The position numbers were made by a program, and so were the translations under genes. From NCBI RefSeq assembly GCF_002105465.1, contig NZ_NCSQ01000022.1:1-60527 (forward strand): a DNA stretch of 60,527 bases, given 5' to 3'. The notes beneath the pieces were generated by a model. The model was not told the DNA's origin. It saw only the letters and a list, made by a program, of their open reading frames with translations, and ran no database searches. The DNA comes from Aquidulcibacter paucihalophilus (GTDB lineage: Bacteria > Pseudomonadota > Alphaproteobacteria > Caulobacterales > Aquidulcibacteraceae). Below, one piece after another: positions 50,190 to 57,881 of this stretch. The stretch's first letter is position 1. Each line of letters begins with the position of its first letter.

Positions 50190-51308
50190 TCACCATGGTT
50201 GGGAATAGGATTGCCGCGGGGCAAGCCCGGTCTCAAACTCAACCAAAATGTCGCGAAACTCTTCTGCGGTTGGTAAATCGGCTGAGCCGCCCTTAAACCG
50301 GTAACCCCAAAAGGACGAGATGTGCGAAATCATGCCCATAGAATGTCCGAGGTCCAAAAAGAATATAGGTGCCTCTAAAAGAAAGCGGCGGAAGGCCGCC
50401 GTATTGCCTCGGTGCACAAGGTCTGCAAAAGCATCATCATAGAGGGCCAAGACTCGACTGCAGTTTCGGGCGGCTTCGCGGATCCGTTTTCGGATAGAGG
50501 CCTTCAAAGCCCGAATTTCCTCACGCGTTGCAGCGTCATTCCGGCCTGATGGCTTGATATGTTCCATCTCTTGGGTAACCCGGATGAGGCTTTGAATCAT
50601 TTCAGAGAATTGCCATTTGTAATAAATGAACCCCTTCCAGCTGAAGATGCCTTGGGTGAACTGATCGCCATGCAGACCTAGGGTCTCTCTCAAAGGGTCG
50701 AGTCGCGTATCCGCATTCGCAGAAAGAAGGGCATCAGCCAACTTTCCAACCAGACCAGCACTAGTTGCGCCCGCCTTTGTTTGGAACGCCATGCGGATCA
50801 GAGGGGCCATCTCAGCATTCGTGAAGCTCTGCATGCGACTTGTGTCAGCAGGAGAGATCGAAAAATAGCAGTCTGCTGGCTGGTGGTGGTTTCTACGCAA
50901 CTGTTCCCGGACCAAAAATGGATCGAGGGAGGGCAATTCGTTGAGCAAGGATAGCACAAGGAAGTCCTTCTCCAGCTCCAACTCGCGATAACCAACCAAA
51001 TCGCAAATGGCCTGGCGGAAGCCTTTCTGGTTTACGAATATCGAACGTCCGCCGAGTTCGAGGTCGTCAAAATCCAAAGGAAAAATGATCTTGGTGGCAA
51101 CCGCAGCGGAGTTCGGCAACAAATACCCTTCGTCTCGTCGAAGCCTATGCTTAACTAAGATCGAACGGTTTAGAAGATCATCGGTAAACAGAGGTGCCTT
51201 TTTACGCATTGGATCGTCTGGGTAGCGTTTCGCAACCAGGTTTAGATTCAGCACGCGACTTGTCGAGGCTGAAGTTGCCAAAGCAGCTAGGTTACGAACT
51301 CCAGACAT
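50190..51308 (-). CDS. Conserved hypothetical protein, function unknown
   Basis: A 372-residue protein I do not recognise. It starts MSGVRNLAALATSASTSRVLNLNLVAKRYPDDPMRKKAPLFTDDLLNRSILVKHRLR; the rest is mixed, largely alpha-helical, with a Lys/Arg-rich helix around TREEIRALKASIRKRIREAARNC and no membrane segment or signal peptide. The ATG used here follows GGGAACAGG; an in-frame GTG 17 codons upstream lacks a ribosome site. It converges on maeB with 9 bases between stops. Sequence order and codon use look like a normal chromosomal gene. Confidence 0.7.
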   Translation of the reverse strand: MSGVRNLAALATSASTSRVLNLNLVAKRYPDDPMRKKAPLFTDDLLNRSILVKHRLRRDEGYLLPNSAAVATKIIFPLDFDDLELGGRSIFVNQKGFRQAICDLVGYRELELEKDFLVLSLLNELPSLDPFLVREQLRRNHHQPADCYFSISPADTSRMQSFTNAEMAPLIRMAFQTKAGATSAGLVGKLADALLSANADTRLDPLRETLGLHGDQFTQGIFSWKGFIYYKWQFSEMIQSLIRVTQEMEHIKPSGRNDAATREEIRALKASIRKRIREAARNCSRVLALYDDAFADLVHRGNTAAFRRFLLEAPIFFLDLGHSMGMISHISSFWGYRFKGGSADLPTAEEFRDILVEFETGLAPRQSYSQPW

Positions 51309-51359
51309 AGACCAGCCTGTTCCCAATGCGCAAAAAAGCAAGGACCAAAGTGTTCTCAC

Positions 51360-51861
51360 TAGTAACAGGGGGTGAAGGAGTAACTAAGCCATTCAATAAA
51401 ATTTTTTGAAAAAGGCCTATTAGGCCAGAAAAAATCACTTTTGTGCAGTCAGAAACAGTCAAAAAATCAATATTCTGGTTAACACGCCAAACACATTGGT
51501 CAGAGTGCAGGTCTAAGAGATCGCCTTGTTGGCCATGCCCAGGCCTCTACCGTGGCGGTAGTTCGAATCTTGAAACCACATGGCAGAACTAAATCGCCAA
51601 CTGGCCGAGCGAGGATTTGCGGTCGACCTTGATTTGGAGCCTAAAGCTCGCTCAGCCCTCGCCGAGCGCATAAGTGCTCACAAATGCACTTCAGGAAGAT
51701 GCTGCAATCAAGAGGGGAATTGCCAATTCGTTGGATGTGTTGGCAGCATAGCCCGGGTTTGGTTTATCCGTCAGATGCAGACGCACTTGCCTGACACTCC
51801 GATGGAACAGCGCCACAACAGTCTTTTGGCGATAATTCTATGACCTTCTTCCGTGGACAGA
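51360..51861. other. Gap between hypothetical gene and TadG-like gene
   Basis: The 500-base stretch is AT-rich near 51400-51480 and contains small structures: a GGCCT-ATT-AGGCC hairpin (51413-51425) flanked by A and T runs, a repeat of CAGTCA (near 51450), and CTACCG-TGG-CGGTAG (51547-51561). An open frame from 51580 to 51843 could encode 87 residues (MAELNRQLAERGFAVDLDLEPKARS...), but its second half has odd composition (many Cys, Trp) and there is no clear ribosome site, so I do not call it as a gene. Confidence 0.5.
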
Positions 51862-53118
51862 TCATTGGCGCAATCTTGTTCCGTTGCCGTTTAACTTTTT
51901 GTCACCCACGCCTATCGGAACCGGAACACCAGATCCCACATAATCTGTATTGATAACAAGCCGGGCATTTCGATCTAAAATTATGTCCTTGGCAACAACG
52001 ACGCTCCACTTGGAGTCTTCAGCCACAGAACCCGCAGCATTAATCAGCAATTGGGCATTGGGCAAATAAATGGTACCCAGAAGTCTGTCGACGAAGCTGG
52101 AGGATATCTCCATGTCTTCCTCATTGTCTCTCGTTGTGACGATCACAAAACCAGCCCAATCACCGGTTGTTCGGCCGGTTAGAGAAATGGTTGAACTTTC
52201 TGTCGCGTGGAATGTCTCTTCTTCATCAAAGATCATCACGACATTGTCGCCACGAAGGGTGCCATTTCCTCGAACAGTAAAGTCATAACAAAAATAATGT
52301 TCCCCCGGACCTAGGGTTAGAGTGCCGTTCCCCCATACCAAGACGTTTCGCTTGTGCACGCCAGCTGGGAGGGTAACATTCATTGTACCGCTAACGACAA
52401 AGTTAACCATTGGTGTGCCAGCACAAGCATTCATCCGCTTGATGCTTCTGCTCCTGAATGGGTCTGCGACGCGTAGCGCGCCATTATTGGCTGCGGGCGT
52501 AAAGCCTGTTCCGATCGCGCTTCGCGATGCTTGAATCGTTCCCGCAGTGATCGTTGCCCTGTTTTTGGTTGCCATAGAGCCGTTCGAATGTACTAAGCAG
52601 TTATTCGCTTGGACGCCGCTGTTGTTTGATGCACTCAAGCCTACAAGCTCGTCGTCGCCTTCATTCTCTGGGAGGGCCAATATGCAAAGTGGCTGTTGGT
52701 TCAGTGCCTCCGCAGTCGCGCTCACTTCGATTCTGAAGCCCCCGGGGGGAACCATATTGCCGAAAAATGAGCCGCGTAGCCCGACTCCGTTAACTTGGAA
52801 TCCACCATTGGAATTCTGGCTTGCGTTAAAGGTCATGGCTATTCGCGGAGACAAATCAGAGACTTGGTTCATCGCGAACGTTTCCGCAAAGCCATTGGCA
52901 TTCCGGGCTGAGCCACCAGCAACGGCCAGTTCGCGAGCACCAGCGAGAGCGGCGGCATCGACAGCAGCTTGCATTCTCGCTTTCTCGCTACTAAGCGACA
53001 CCATCTCAATTGTAATCACTACAATCATGGCCACAGGGACCGCAATAAGGCCGGTTACCACGGCTAAATTGCCGCGATCCCCGCGCCGCCTAGTTCTCTG
53101 TCCCCTTGAAAACAACAC
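51862..53118 (-). CDS. TadG-like pilus-assembly protein (TadE/TadG type)
   Basis: A 418-residue protein with the TadG N-terminus: RGNLAVVTGLIAVPVAMIVVITIEMVSLSSEKARMQAAVDAAALAGARELA, a membrane helix followed by the conserved helix of the TadE/G family. The large remaining part is extracytoplasmic, rich in Gly/Asn/Thr and beta-strand, with segments like GAHKRNVLVWGNGTLTLGPGEHYFCYDF. Related proteins aid pilus assembly or surface attachment. No other tad gene is nearby apart from the pilin at 31177-31347, 20 kb away. Confidence 0.82.
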   Translation of the reverse strand: MLFSRGQRTRRRGDRGNLAVVTGLIAVPVAMIVVITIEMVSLSSEKARMQAAVDAAALAGARELAVAGGSARNANGFAETFAMNQVSDLSPRIAMTFNASQNSNGGFQVNGVGLRGSFFGNMVPPGGFRIEVSATAEALNQQPLCILALPENEGDDELVGLSASNNSGVQANNCLVHSNGSMATKNRATITAGTIQASRSAIGTGFTPAANNGALRVADPFRSRSIKRMNACAGTPMVNFVVSGTMNVTLPAGVHKRNVLVWGNGTLTLGPGEHYFCYDFTVRGNGTLRGDNVVMIFDEEETFHATESSTISLTGRTTGDWAGFVIVTTRDNEEDMEISSSFVDRLLGTIYLPNAQLLINAAGSVAEDSKWSVVVAKDIILDRNARLVINTDYVGSGVPVPIGVGDKKLNGNGTRLRQ

Positions 53119-53451
53119 AGCTGGCCGTTACCTTTACGTAGTAAAGGGTAGATAAGCAGAAACTGGTGTATTAATGGTTTATGCATTGGCCGCGCCAAGT
53201 GAAAACCGCCTATCTGAACTGTTATTCACCTCCTTTTGATATTGGAGACAAATTTAAGGCCGTAGGGCCACTTATTCGCTGCATCCAAATATCTTGATTT
53301 TCAGTCGCAAGTCTTCCTGAAGAACCAGCGCGGATAACCTACCGGGCCAATGGGTCAAGTTCGCGATAGTTTTTCGCGTGTCTGATGATGGCATTGTTTG
53401 TGACGTGCCAGGGGTGAAGTCCCTATGCTGGTCAGGTCACGCTAATTCAGC
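53119..53451. other. Region upstream of the GH13-GH92 operon
   Basis: A 333-base gap between the TadG-like gene start and the GH13 gene start, which diverge. It must contain both promoters. No clear operator or riboswitch was recognised, though ATTGTTTGTGACG and several TTCA/TGAA boxes occur. No ORF of note. Confidence 0.45.
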
Positions 53452-55104
53452 ATGGTCAAAGTAACCGAATTAAACAAAACGATGCAACTTTCTGATGCTA
53501 ATTGGTGGCGTGGCGCAACGCTATATCAAATCTATCCACGAAGCTTTGCCGATTCAAACGGCGATGGGATTGGCGATTTAAAGGGGGCAACCTCCAAGCT
53601 CGACTATGTCGCAGAGCTTGGAGTAGATGGAATCTGGTTGTCTCCATTTTTTGCCTCACCCCAGCGGGACTTTGGCTATGACGTCAGTGACCATTGCGCC
53701 ATCGATCCTATGTTCGGGAACATGTCAGATTTTGACGCTCTGATCGCCAAAGCGCATTCTCTCGGTCTAAGGGTAATCATCGATCAGGTCTGGTCGCACA
53801 CGGCGATTGAACATGCGTGGTTTCAGGAAAGCCGTCAAAGTCGCACAAATCCGAGGGCGGATTGGTATGTTTGGGCCGAACCACTGTGTGATGGATCCTG
53901 CCCGACGAATTGGCAGAGCTGGATGGGCGGCGGCACATGGACTTGGGAACCCCGTCGCGGCCAATACTATTTGCATAACTTTCTACCCCAGATGCCCGAC
54001 TTGAATTTTCATTGCCAAGAGGTTCAGGAAGCCATTTTGGATATAGGGCGGTTTTGGCTCGAACGTGGTGTTGATGGCTTCCGGTTGGACACGGTGAACT
54101 ACTACTTTCACGACAAGCAGCTTCGCAATAATCCGCCAAAGACCGGGGAGAGTCCGGTCACGATGCAGCGGCACATATATAATGTCTGTCAGCCTGAAAA
54201 TCTGCCTTTCCTGAAGCAAATTCGAGGATTGTTGAACGAGTTTCCAGGTAGCTTTGTCGTTGGTGAAATTGGCTCCGATGACAATCTCGCTCGTATGATT
54301 GAATACACGGCCGGATCAGATCATCTACATACCGCCTATTCATTTCAGCTATTGAGCAATCGCGCTGACCCGAGACACTTCACCGAAGCGATGGTACCAT
54401 GGACTAAAGGGCTAGGCACACTAGCTTGGCCGTCTTGGGCGTTGAGCAATCACGACTGCGAGCGGGTGGCCAGCCGATGGGAGCTCGATGCACCATCAGA
54501 TCAAGTCGCTCAATTCGCTTTAGCACTCCTCCTTGCTCTGCGTGGCACAATTTTTCTGTATCAAGGGGAGGAGTTAGGACTTACTCAAGCAGAAATCAGA
54601 TTTGAGGACTTAAAAGATCCACTCGGGATTGCCAATTGGCCTGCTAACAAAGGCCGTGACGGTTGCAGGACTGTTCTGCCGTGGCTCCATGATCAAGCCT
54701 TTTTGGGCTTTTCAGACATGAAGCCTTGGTTGCCAGTTATAGAAGGACATAGGGACCATAGCATCAACCTTCAAGCCAAGAATCGAGCCTCGGTATTGGC
54801 TTTTGCGAAGCGTGCTATTGGATTACGCCAGTCGAGTGCTGCTTTGCGCCACGGCGATTTCGAAGTACTTCACGAGGATGACTCCTGTCTCATCTTTTCC
54901 CGCAGTTATTCTGGTGAAACTTGCCTGGCGGGCTTCAATTTCTCAGGCCAGAGTCAAAAAGTCCCCGCTCCCAAGTCGCTGCTTGAGCAACCGGCTTTGA
55001 CTGTCGGCAAAGTATCGCTCGACAGGAATGAAATCTTGCTCGGTCCGGTATCGGCCTTTCTGGTCTCTCTTCCCTCGCTATCTAGCCAAGGATTCTGTCC
55101 ATGA
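53452..55104 (+). CDS. GH13 alpha-glucosidase (oligo-1,6-glucosidase type)
   Basis: A 550-residue alpha-amylase-family enzyme that hydrolyses alpha-glucosidic bonds in oligosaccharides. Motifs: WWRGATLYQIYPRSFADSNGDGIGDLKG, catalytic nucleophile Asp213 in DGFRLDTVNYY, acid/base Glu272 in VVGEIG, and Asp335 in SNHDCERV. The cytoplasmic form is expected, as no signal peptide is seen. The start could also be the ATG ten codons in (MQLSDANWW), where the conserved part begins. It opens a five-gene operon; its stop overlaps the next start as ATGA. Confidence 0.93.
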   Translation: MVKVTELNKTMQLSDANWWRGATLYQIYPRSFADSNGDGIGDLKGATSKLDYVAELGVDGIWLSPFFASPQRDFGYDVSDHCAIDPMFGNMSDFDALIAKAHSLGLRVIIDQVWSHTAIEHAWFQESRQSRTNPRADWYVWAEPLCDGSCPTNWQSWMGGGTWTWEPRRGQYYLHNFLPQMPDLNFHCQEVQEAILDIGRFWLERGVDGFRLDTVNYYFHDKQLRNNPPKTGESPVTMQRHIYNVCQPENLPFLKQIRGLLNEFPGSFVVGEIGSDDNLARMIEYTAGSDHLHTAYSFQLLSNRADPRHFTEAMVPWTKGLGTLAWPSWALSNHDCERVASRWELDAPSDQVAQFALALLLALRGTIFLYQGEELGLTQAEIRFEDLKDPLGIANWPANKGRDGCRTVLPWLHDQAFLGFSDMKPWLPVIEGHRDHSINLQAKNRASVLAFAKRAIGLRQSSAALRHGDFEVLHEDDSCLIFSRSYSGETCLAGFNFSGQSQKVPAPKSLLEQPALTVGKVSLDRNEILLGPVSAFLVSLPSLSSQGFCP

Positions 55105-55928
55105 GTCTTGTTCTCAACCCTGATCTCGATCGTCCCTTTGCCCTGAAGCCAGAACAGCTCCAAAAGTTTGAGAAAGACGGCTTCATCCATTTGAAATCGG
55201 TAATGTCGCCAGCTGTATTGGCTGAGTATGGTCGCGAGATCACAAAATTGACCATCACGCTCAACACCCAGACTAAACCACTGCAGGAGCGAACGACGTA
55301 TGATCGCGCCTTCTTACAAGTTATGAATCTGTGGGAACAAAGCGAGCGTGTAAAGGCTTTCCTTCTTGGTAAAACTTTGGGTCGTATCGCTACAGAACTG
55401 ATGGGTGTACGCGGTGTGCGTCTTTATCATGATCAGTCGCTCTACAAAGAGCCTGGTGGTGGGATCACGCCTGCGCACGCAGATCAGTATTACTGGCCAC
55501 TTTCAAGTGACCGCACAATTACCGCTTGGATTCCATTACAGGACGTCCCCGCAGAAATGGGTCCGCTTAGTTTTTACGCCGGTAGTCAACATGAAGCATT
55601 TGGTCGAGACCTCGGCATTTCCGATGAAAGCGAAGCCGCCATTACAGCGATGATGGAAGCACGTCGCTTCCCGTTAATCCAGAATCCGTATGGGCTTGGC
55701 GATGTCAGCTTTCACTTGGGTTGGACGTTCCACAAGGCCGGACCAAATGTCTCCACTAAGCCGCGAAGTGTGATGACCATAATCTACATGGATGTAGACA
55801 TGGTGCTGCAAAAGCCAACAAACGGTATCCAAGAAGGGGACTGGGTCCAATGGTGTCCGGGCGCACGCATTGGCGAAATCATCCAAACACCAAAAAACCC
55901 CATAATCTACGAGCGTGCAACATGCTGA
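55101..55928 (+). CDS. Phytanoyl-CoA dioxygenase family (PhyH) protein
   Basis: A 275-residue Fe(II)/2-oxoglutarate-dependent oxygenase. The iron triad His126-x-Asp128...His211 is visible (PAHADQYYW and WTFHKAGPN), with Arg222 probably binding 2-oxoglutarate. Bacterial PhyH-family enzymes hydroxylate small metabolites; hydroxylation next to an O-methyl group would release formaldehyde. It is translationally coupled to the GH13 gene and overlaps the next gene by seven bases, so it belongs to the sugar operon. Sugar O-demethylation is a hypothesis; the family alone does not show it. Confidence 0.88.
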   Translation: MSLVLNPDLDRPFALKPEQLQKFEKDGFIHLKSVMSPAVLAEYGREITKLTITLNTQTKPLQERTTYDRAFLQVMNLWEQSERVKAFLLGKTLGRIATELMGVRGVRLYHDQSLYKEPGGGITPAHADQYYWPLSSDRTITAWIPLQDVPAEMGPLSFYAGSQHEAFGRDLGISDESEAAITAMMEARRFPLIQNPYGLGDVSFHLGWTFHKAGPNVSTKPRSVMTIIYMDVDMVLQKPTNGIQEGDWVQWCPGARIGEIIQTPKNPIIYERATC

Positions 55929-57070
55929 GTTCGAGCCAAACAAGCAGCCGCAAGGGGCTGGCCGCGATTACCGATGGCCGCGGCGGATTTGCTTTGGATT
56001 ATGTATCTGTCCGGGCGCCAATTGGGGACGAAGTAAGGGTAGCACTTGGTGCCTCCGGTATATGCCATACAGACTACGCTTCTCTATCTTGGGAGGGACC
56101 CCTTGTGGCCGGACATGAAGGAGCCGGTTGGGTCGAAGCCGTTGGACCTGATGTTTTTGATTTGGAAATTGGCACTCCTGTTCTGCTGAACTGGGCAATA
56201 CCTTGTGGTCGCTGCAAGCAATGCGAAACTGGTCACGCCAACATCTGCGAGCGTTCACATGGGGTTGATCCTGAAACCTACGGAACAAGTCGCGCTGGAC
56301 AAGGGCATACCATTTGGCAGGACCAAGCTATTGAGCGTGCCTTTAATCTTGGCACATTCTCAGAGTTTACCTTGGTTCGCCGGTCGGCTGTAACCCCACT
56401 TTTGCCGGAAATTCCTGTCGAGCATGCCTGTATTCTGGGCTGTGGCGTTATGACGGGCGTGGGCTCTGTTCTGAATGTCGCGCAACCAAGTCCCAGCGAT
56501 ACACTCGCAATTGTTGGCTGTGGTGGGGTGGGTCTTTCGGTTGTGCAGGGTGCACGCTTGGCCGGTGTCAGCAAGATTATAGCGATTGACCTTCGGCAGG
56601 AAAGCTTGAACCGCGCACGCAAGATGGGGGCCACAGACCTTATCCTTGTCGATCCATTGGACTCCAATCATGATGACCTGGCCGCACAGGTTAAAGCCAA
56701 GACAGCGGGACGCGGCGTGGATTTTGCGTTCGAAGCCACAGGTGTTGCAGCGTTAGCATTTTTGCCGTTGAAACTCATTCGCAATGGCGGGATGGCCGTC
56801 CAAGTAAGTGGGGCCCATGGGCCAGTTGAGGTCCCAATGCCTATGTTCTGGTGGGATAAGCGGTATGTAACTCCGCTTTATGGCGGCTGCGTCCCTGATC
56901 GGGACTTTCCTCGCTTGATGCACTGGGCAGCTGAAGGTACGCTTCATTTATCGACAATGATCTCCAAAACCTATCGTCTCGAAGCTCTTAGTGACGCCAT
57001 CGACGATATGTTGGCAGGCCGCACTGCAAAGGGTGTCGTTATCTTTGAGAATGGCAGAGCCCATGTTTAG
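55922..57070 (+). CDS. Zn-dependent alcohol/formaldehyde dehydrogenase (class III-like MDR)
   Basis: A 382-residue medium-chain dehydrogenase. Catalytic-zinc residues Cys48 and His65-Glu66 (GHEGAG), structural-zinc cysteines 95, 98, 101 and 109 (CGRCKQCETGHANIC), and coenzyme turn GCGGVGLS are all present. The overall form is near class III/S-(hydroxymethyl)glutathione or mycothiol dehydrogenases and other aryl-alcohol dehydrogenases; substrate cannot be fixed by sequence. It starts at the ATG inside the end of the dioxygenase gene and runs into the esterase gene, so translation is coupled. Confidence 0.9.
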   Translation: MLSSSQTSSRKGLAAITDGRGGFALDYVSVRAPIGDEVRVALGASGICHTDYASLSWEGPLVAGHEGAGWVEAVGPDVFDLEIGTPVLLNWAIPCGRCKQCETGHANICERSHGVDPETYGTSRAGQGHTIWQDQAIERAFNLGTFSEFTLVRRSAVTPLLPEIPVEHACILGCGVMTGVGSVLNVAQPSPSDTLAIVGCGGVGLSVVQGARLAGVSKIIAIDLRQESLNRARKMGATDLILVDPLDSNHDDLAAQVKAKTAGRGVDFAFEATGVAALAFLPLKLIRNGGMAVQVSGAHGPVEVPMPMFWWDKRYVTPLYGGCVPDRDFPRLMHWAAEGTLHLSTMISKTYRLEALSDAIDDMLAGRTAKGVVIFENGRAHV

Positions 57071-57881
57071 AACTTTTGAGAATGCGGAATTAAAAGCAGA
57101 TACATTTGGGCTGTCTCATGTCACCGTTAAAAGTAAAGCCTTAGGCAGGCGGGCAGATGTCACAGTTTTTATTCCCGAAGGTCTTGAGGCATGGGCGGAC
57201 GCTCCAGTTGTTACATTGTTGCATGGTGTTTTCAGTTCTCATTGGGCTTGGGCATTTAAAGGTGAAGCGCACCTGACCGCGCGAGCGCTAATATCGCAGA
57301 AATTGATCCCGCCCATGGTGCTCCTTATGCCATCCGATGGTCTTTGGGGGGATGGGTCTGGCTATATTAAGCATGCCGATGCTGATTATGAGAAATGGAT
57401 TTTAGAGGAAGTTCCAACAATCGCTTACGCACTAACATCGGCCTGCAGTTCTGGCTCGCCCCGATTTTTGGCCGGACTGTCCATGGGTGGCTTTGCGGCC
57501 CTTCGCCTTGGCGCCAAATTTCCCAATGCTTATAGGGCTATCAGCGCGCATTCGGCAGTGACTAACGTTGCCCAATTGACCCAGCTGATTGAAGAGGACA
57601 CCGCCGGGTGGAGTTCTAATCCAAGCGACCAAGACATATTTGCAGCCATGCAATCGGCTCATGTAAAACTACCCTCCATCCGCTTCGATTGTGGCACAGA
57701 GGACGCCCTTCTCCCTGCAAACCGAGAACTCCACCATAAAATGGCAAGCCATGGCCTGATACATATCTTTGAGGAACTTTCTGGCGGCCATGATTGGGAC
57801 TATTGGAAGTCCAACTTGCATCGTACGCTCTTGTTTTTCGCCAAAATAGGCAAAGGGGTGGCTGCAAATGCGAGCACTTAA
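57051..57881 (+). CDS. Alpha/beta-hydrolase esterase (esterase D type)
   Basis: A 276-residue esterase: LLHGVFSSHWAW, nucleophile elbow GLSMGG (Ser144), and SGGHDWDYW with the catalytic His; an acidic residue lies in FDCGTEDALL. The esterase D group includes S-formylglutathione hydrolase and various acetyl/xylan esterases. It follows an aldehyde/alcohol dehydrogenase of class III style, the same pairing as FrmA/FrmB. The ATG overlaps the end of the dehydrogenase gene; a second ATG four codons on is possible. It overlaps the GH92 start by 14 bases. Confidence 0.85.
   Translation: MAEPMFRTFENAELKADTFGLSHVTVKSKALGRRADVTVFIPEGLEAWADAPVVTLLHGVFSSHWAWAFKGEAHLTARALISQKLIPPMVLLMPSDGLWGDGSGYIKHADADYEKWILEEVPTIAYALTSACSSGSPRFLAGLSMGGFAALRLGAKFPNAYRAISAHSAVTNVAQLTQLIEEDTAGWSSNPSDQDIFAAMQSAHVKLPSIRFDCGTEDALLPANRELHHKMASHGLIHIFEELSGGHDWDYWKSNLHRTLLFFAKIGKGVAANAST

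Noticed and set aside
51567..51590. tRNA-like GGTAGTTCGAATCTTG
   Set aside because: It resembles a T-loop, but the flanking bases do not form a T-stem (GGTAG versus CTTGA) and no acceptor or anticodon arm can be built.
51580..51843. 87-residue frame MAELNRQLAERGFAV...
   Set aside because: No ribosome site and atypical Cys/Trp-rich second half; no recognisable family.
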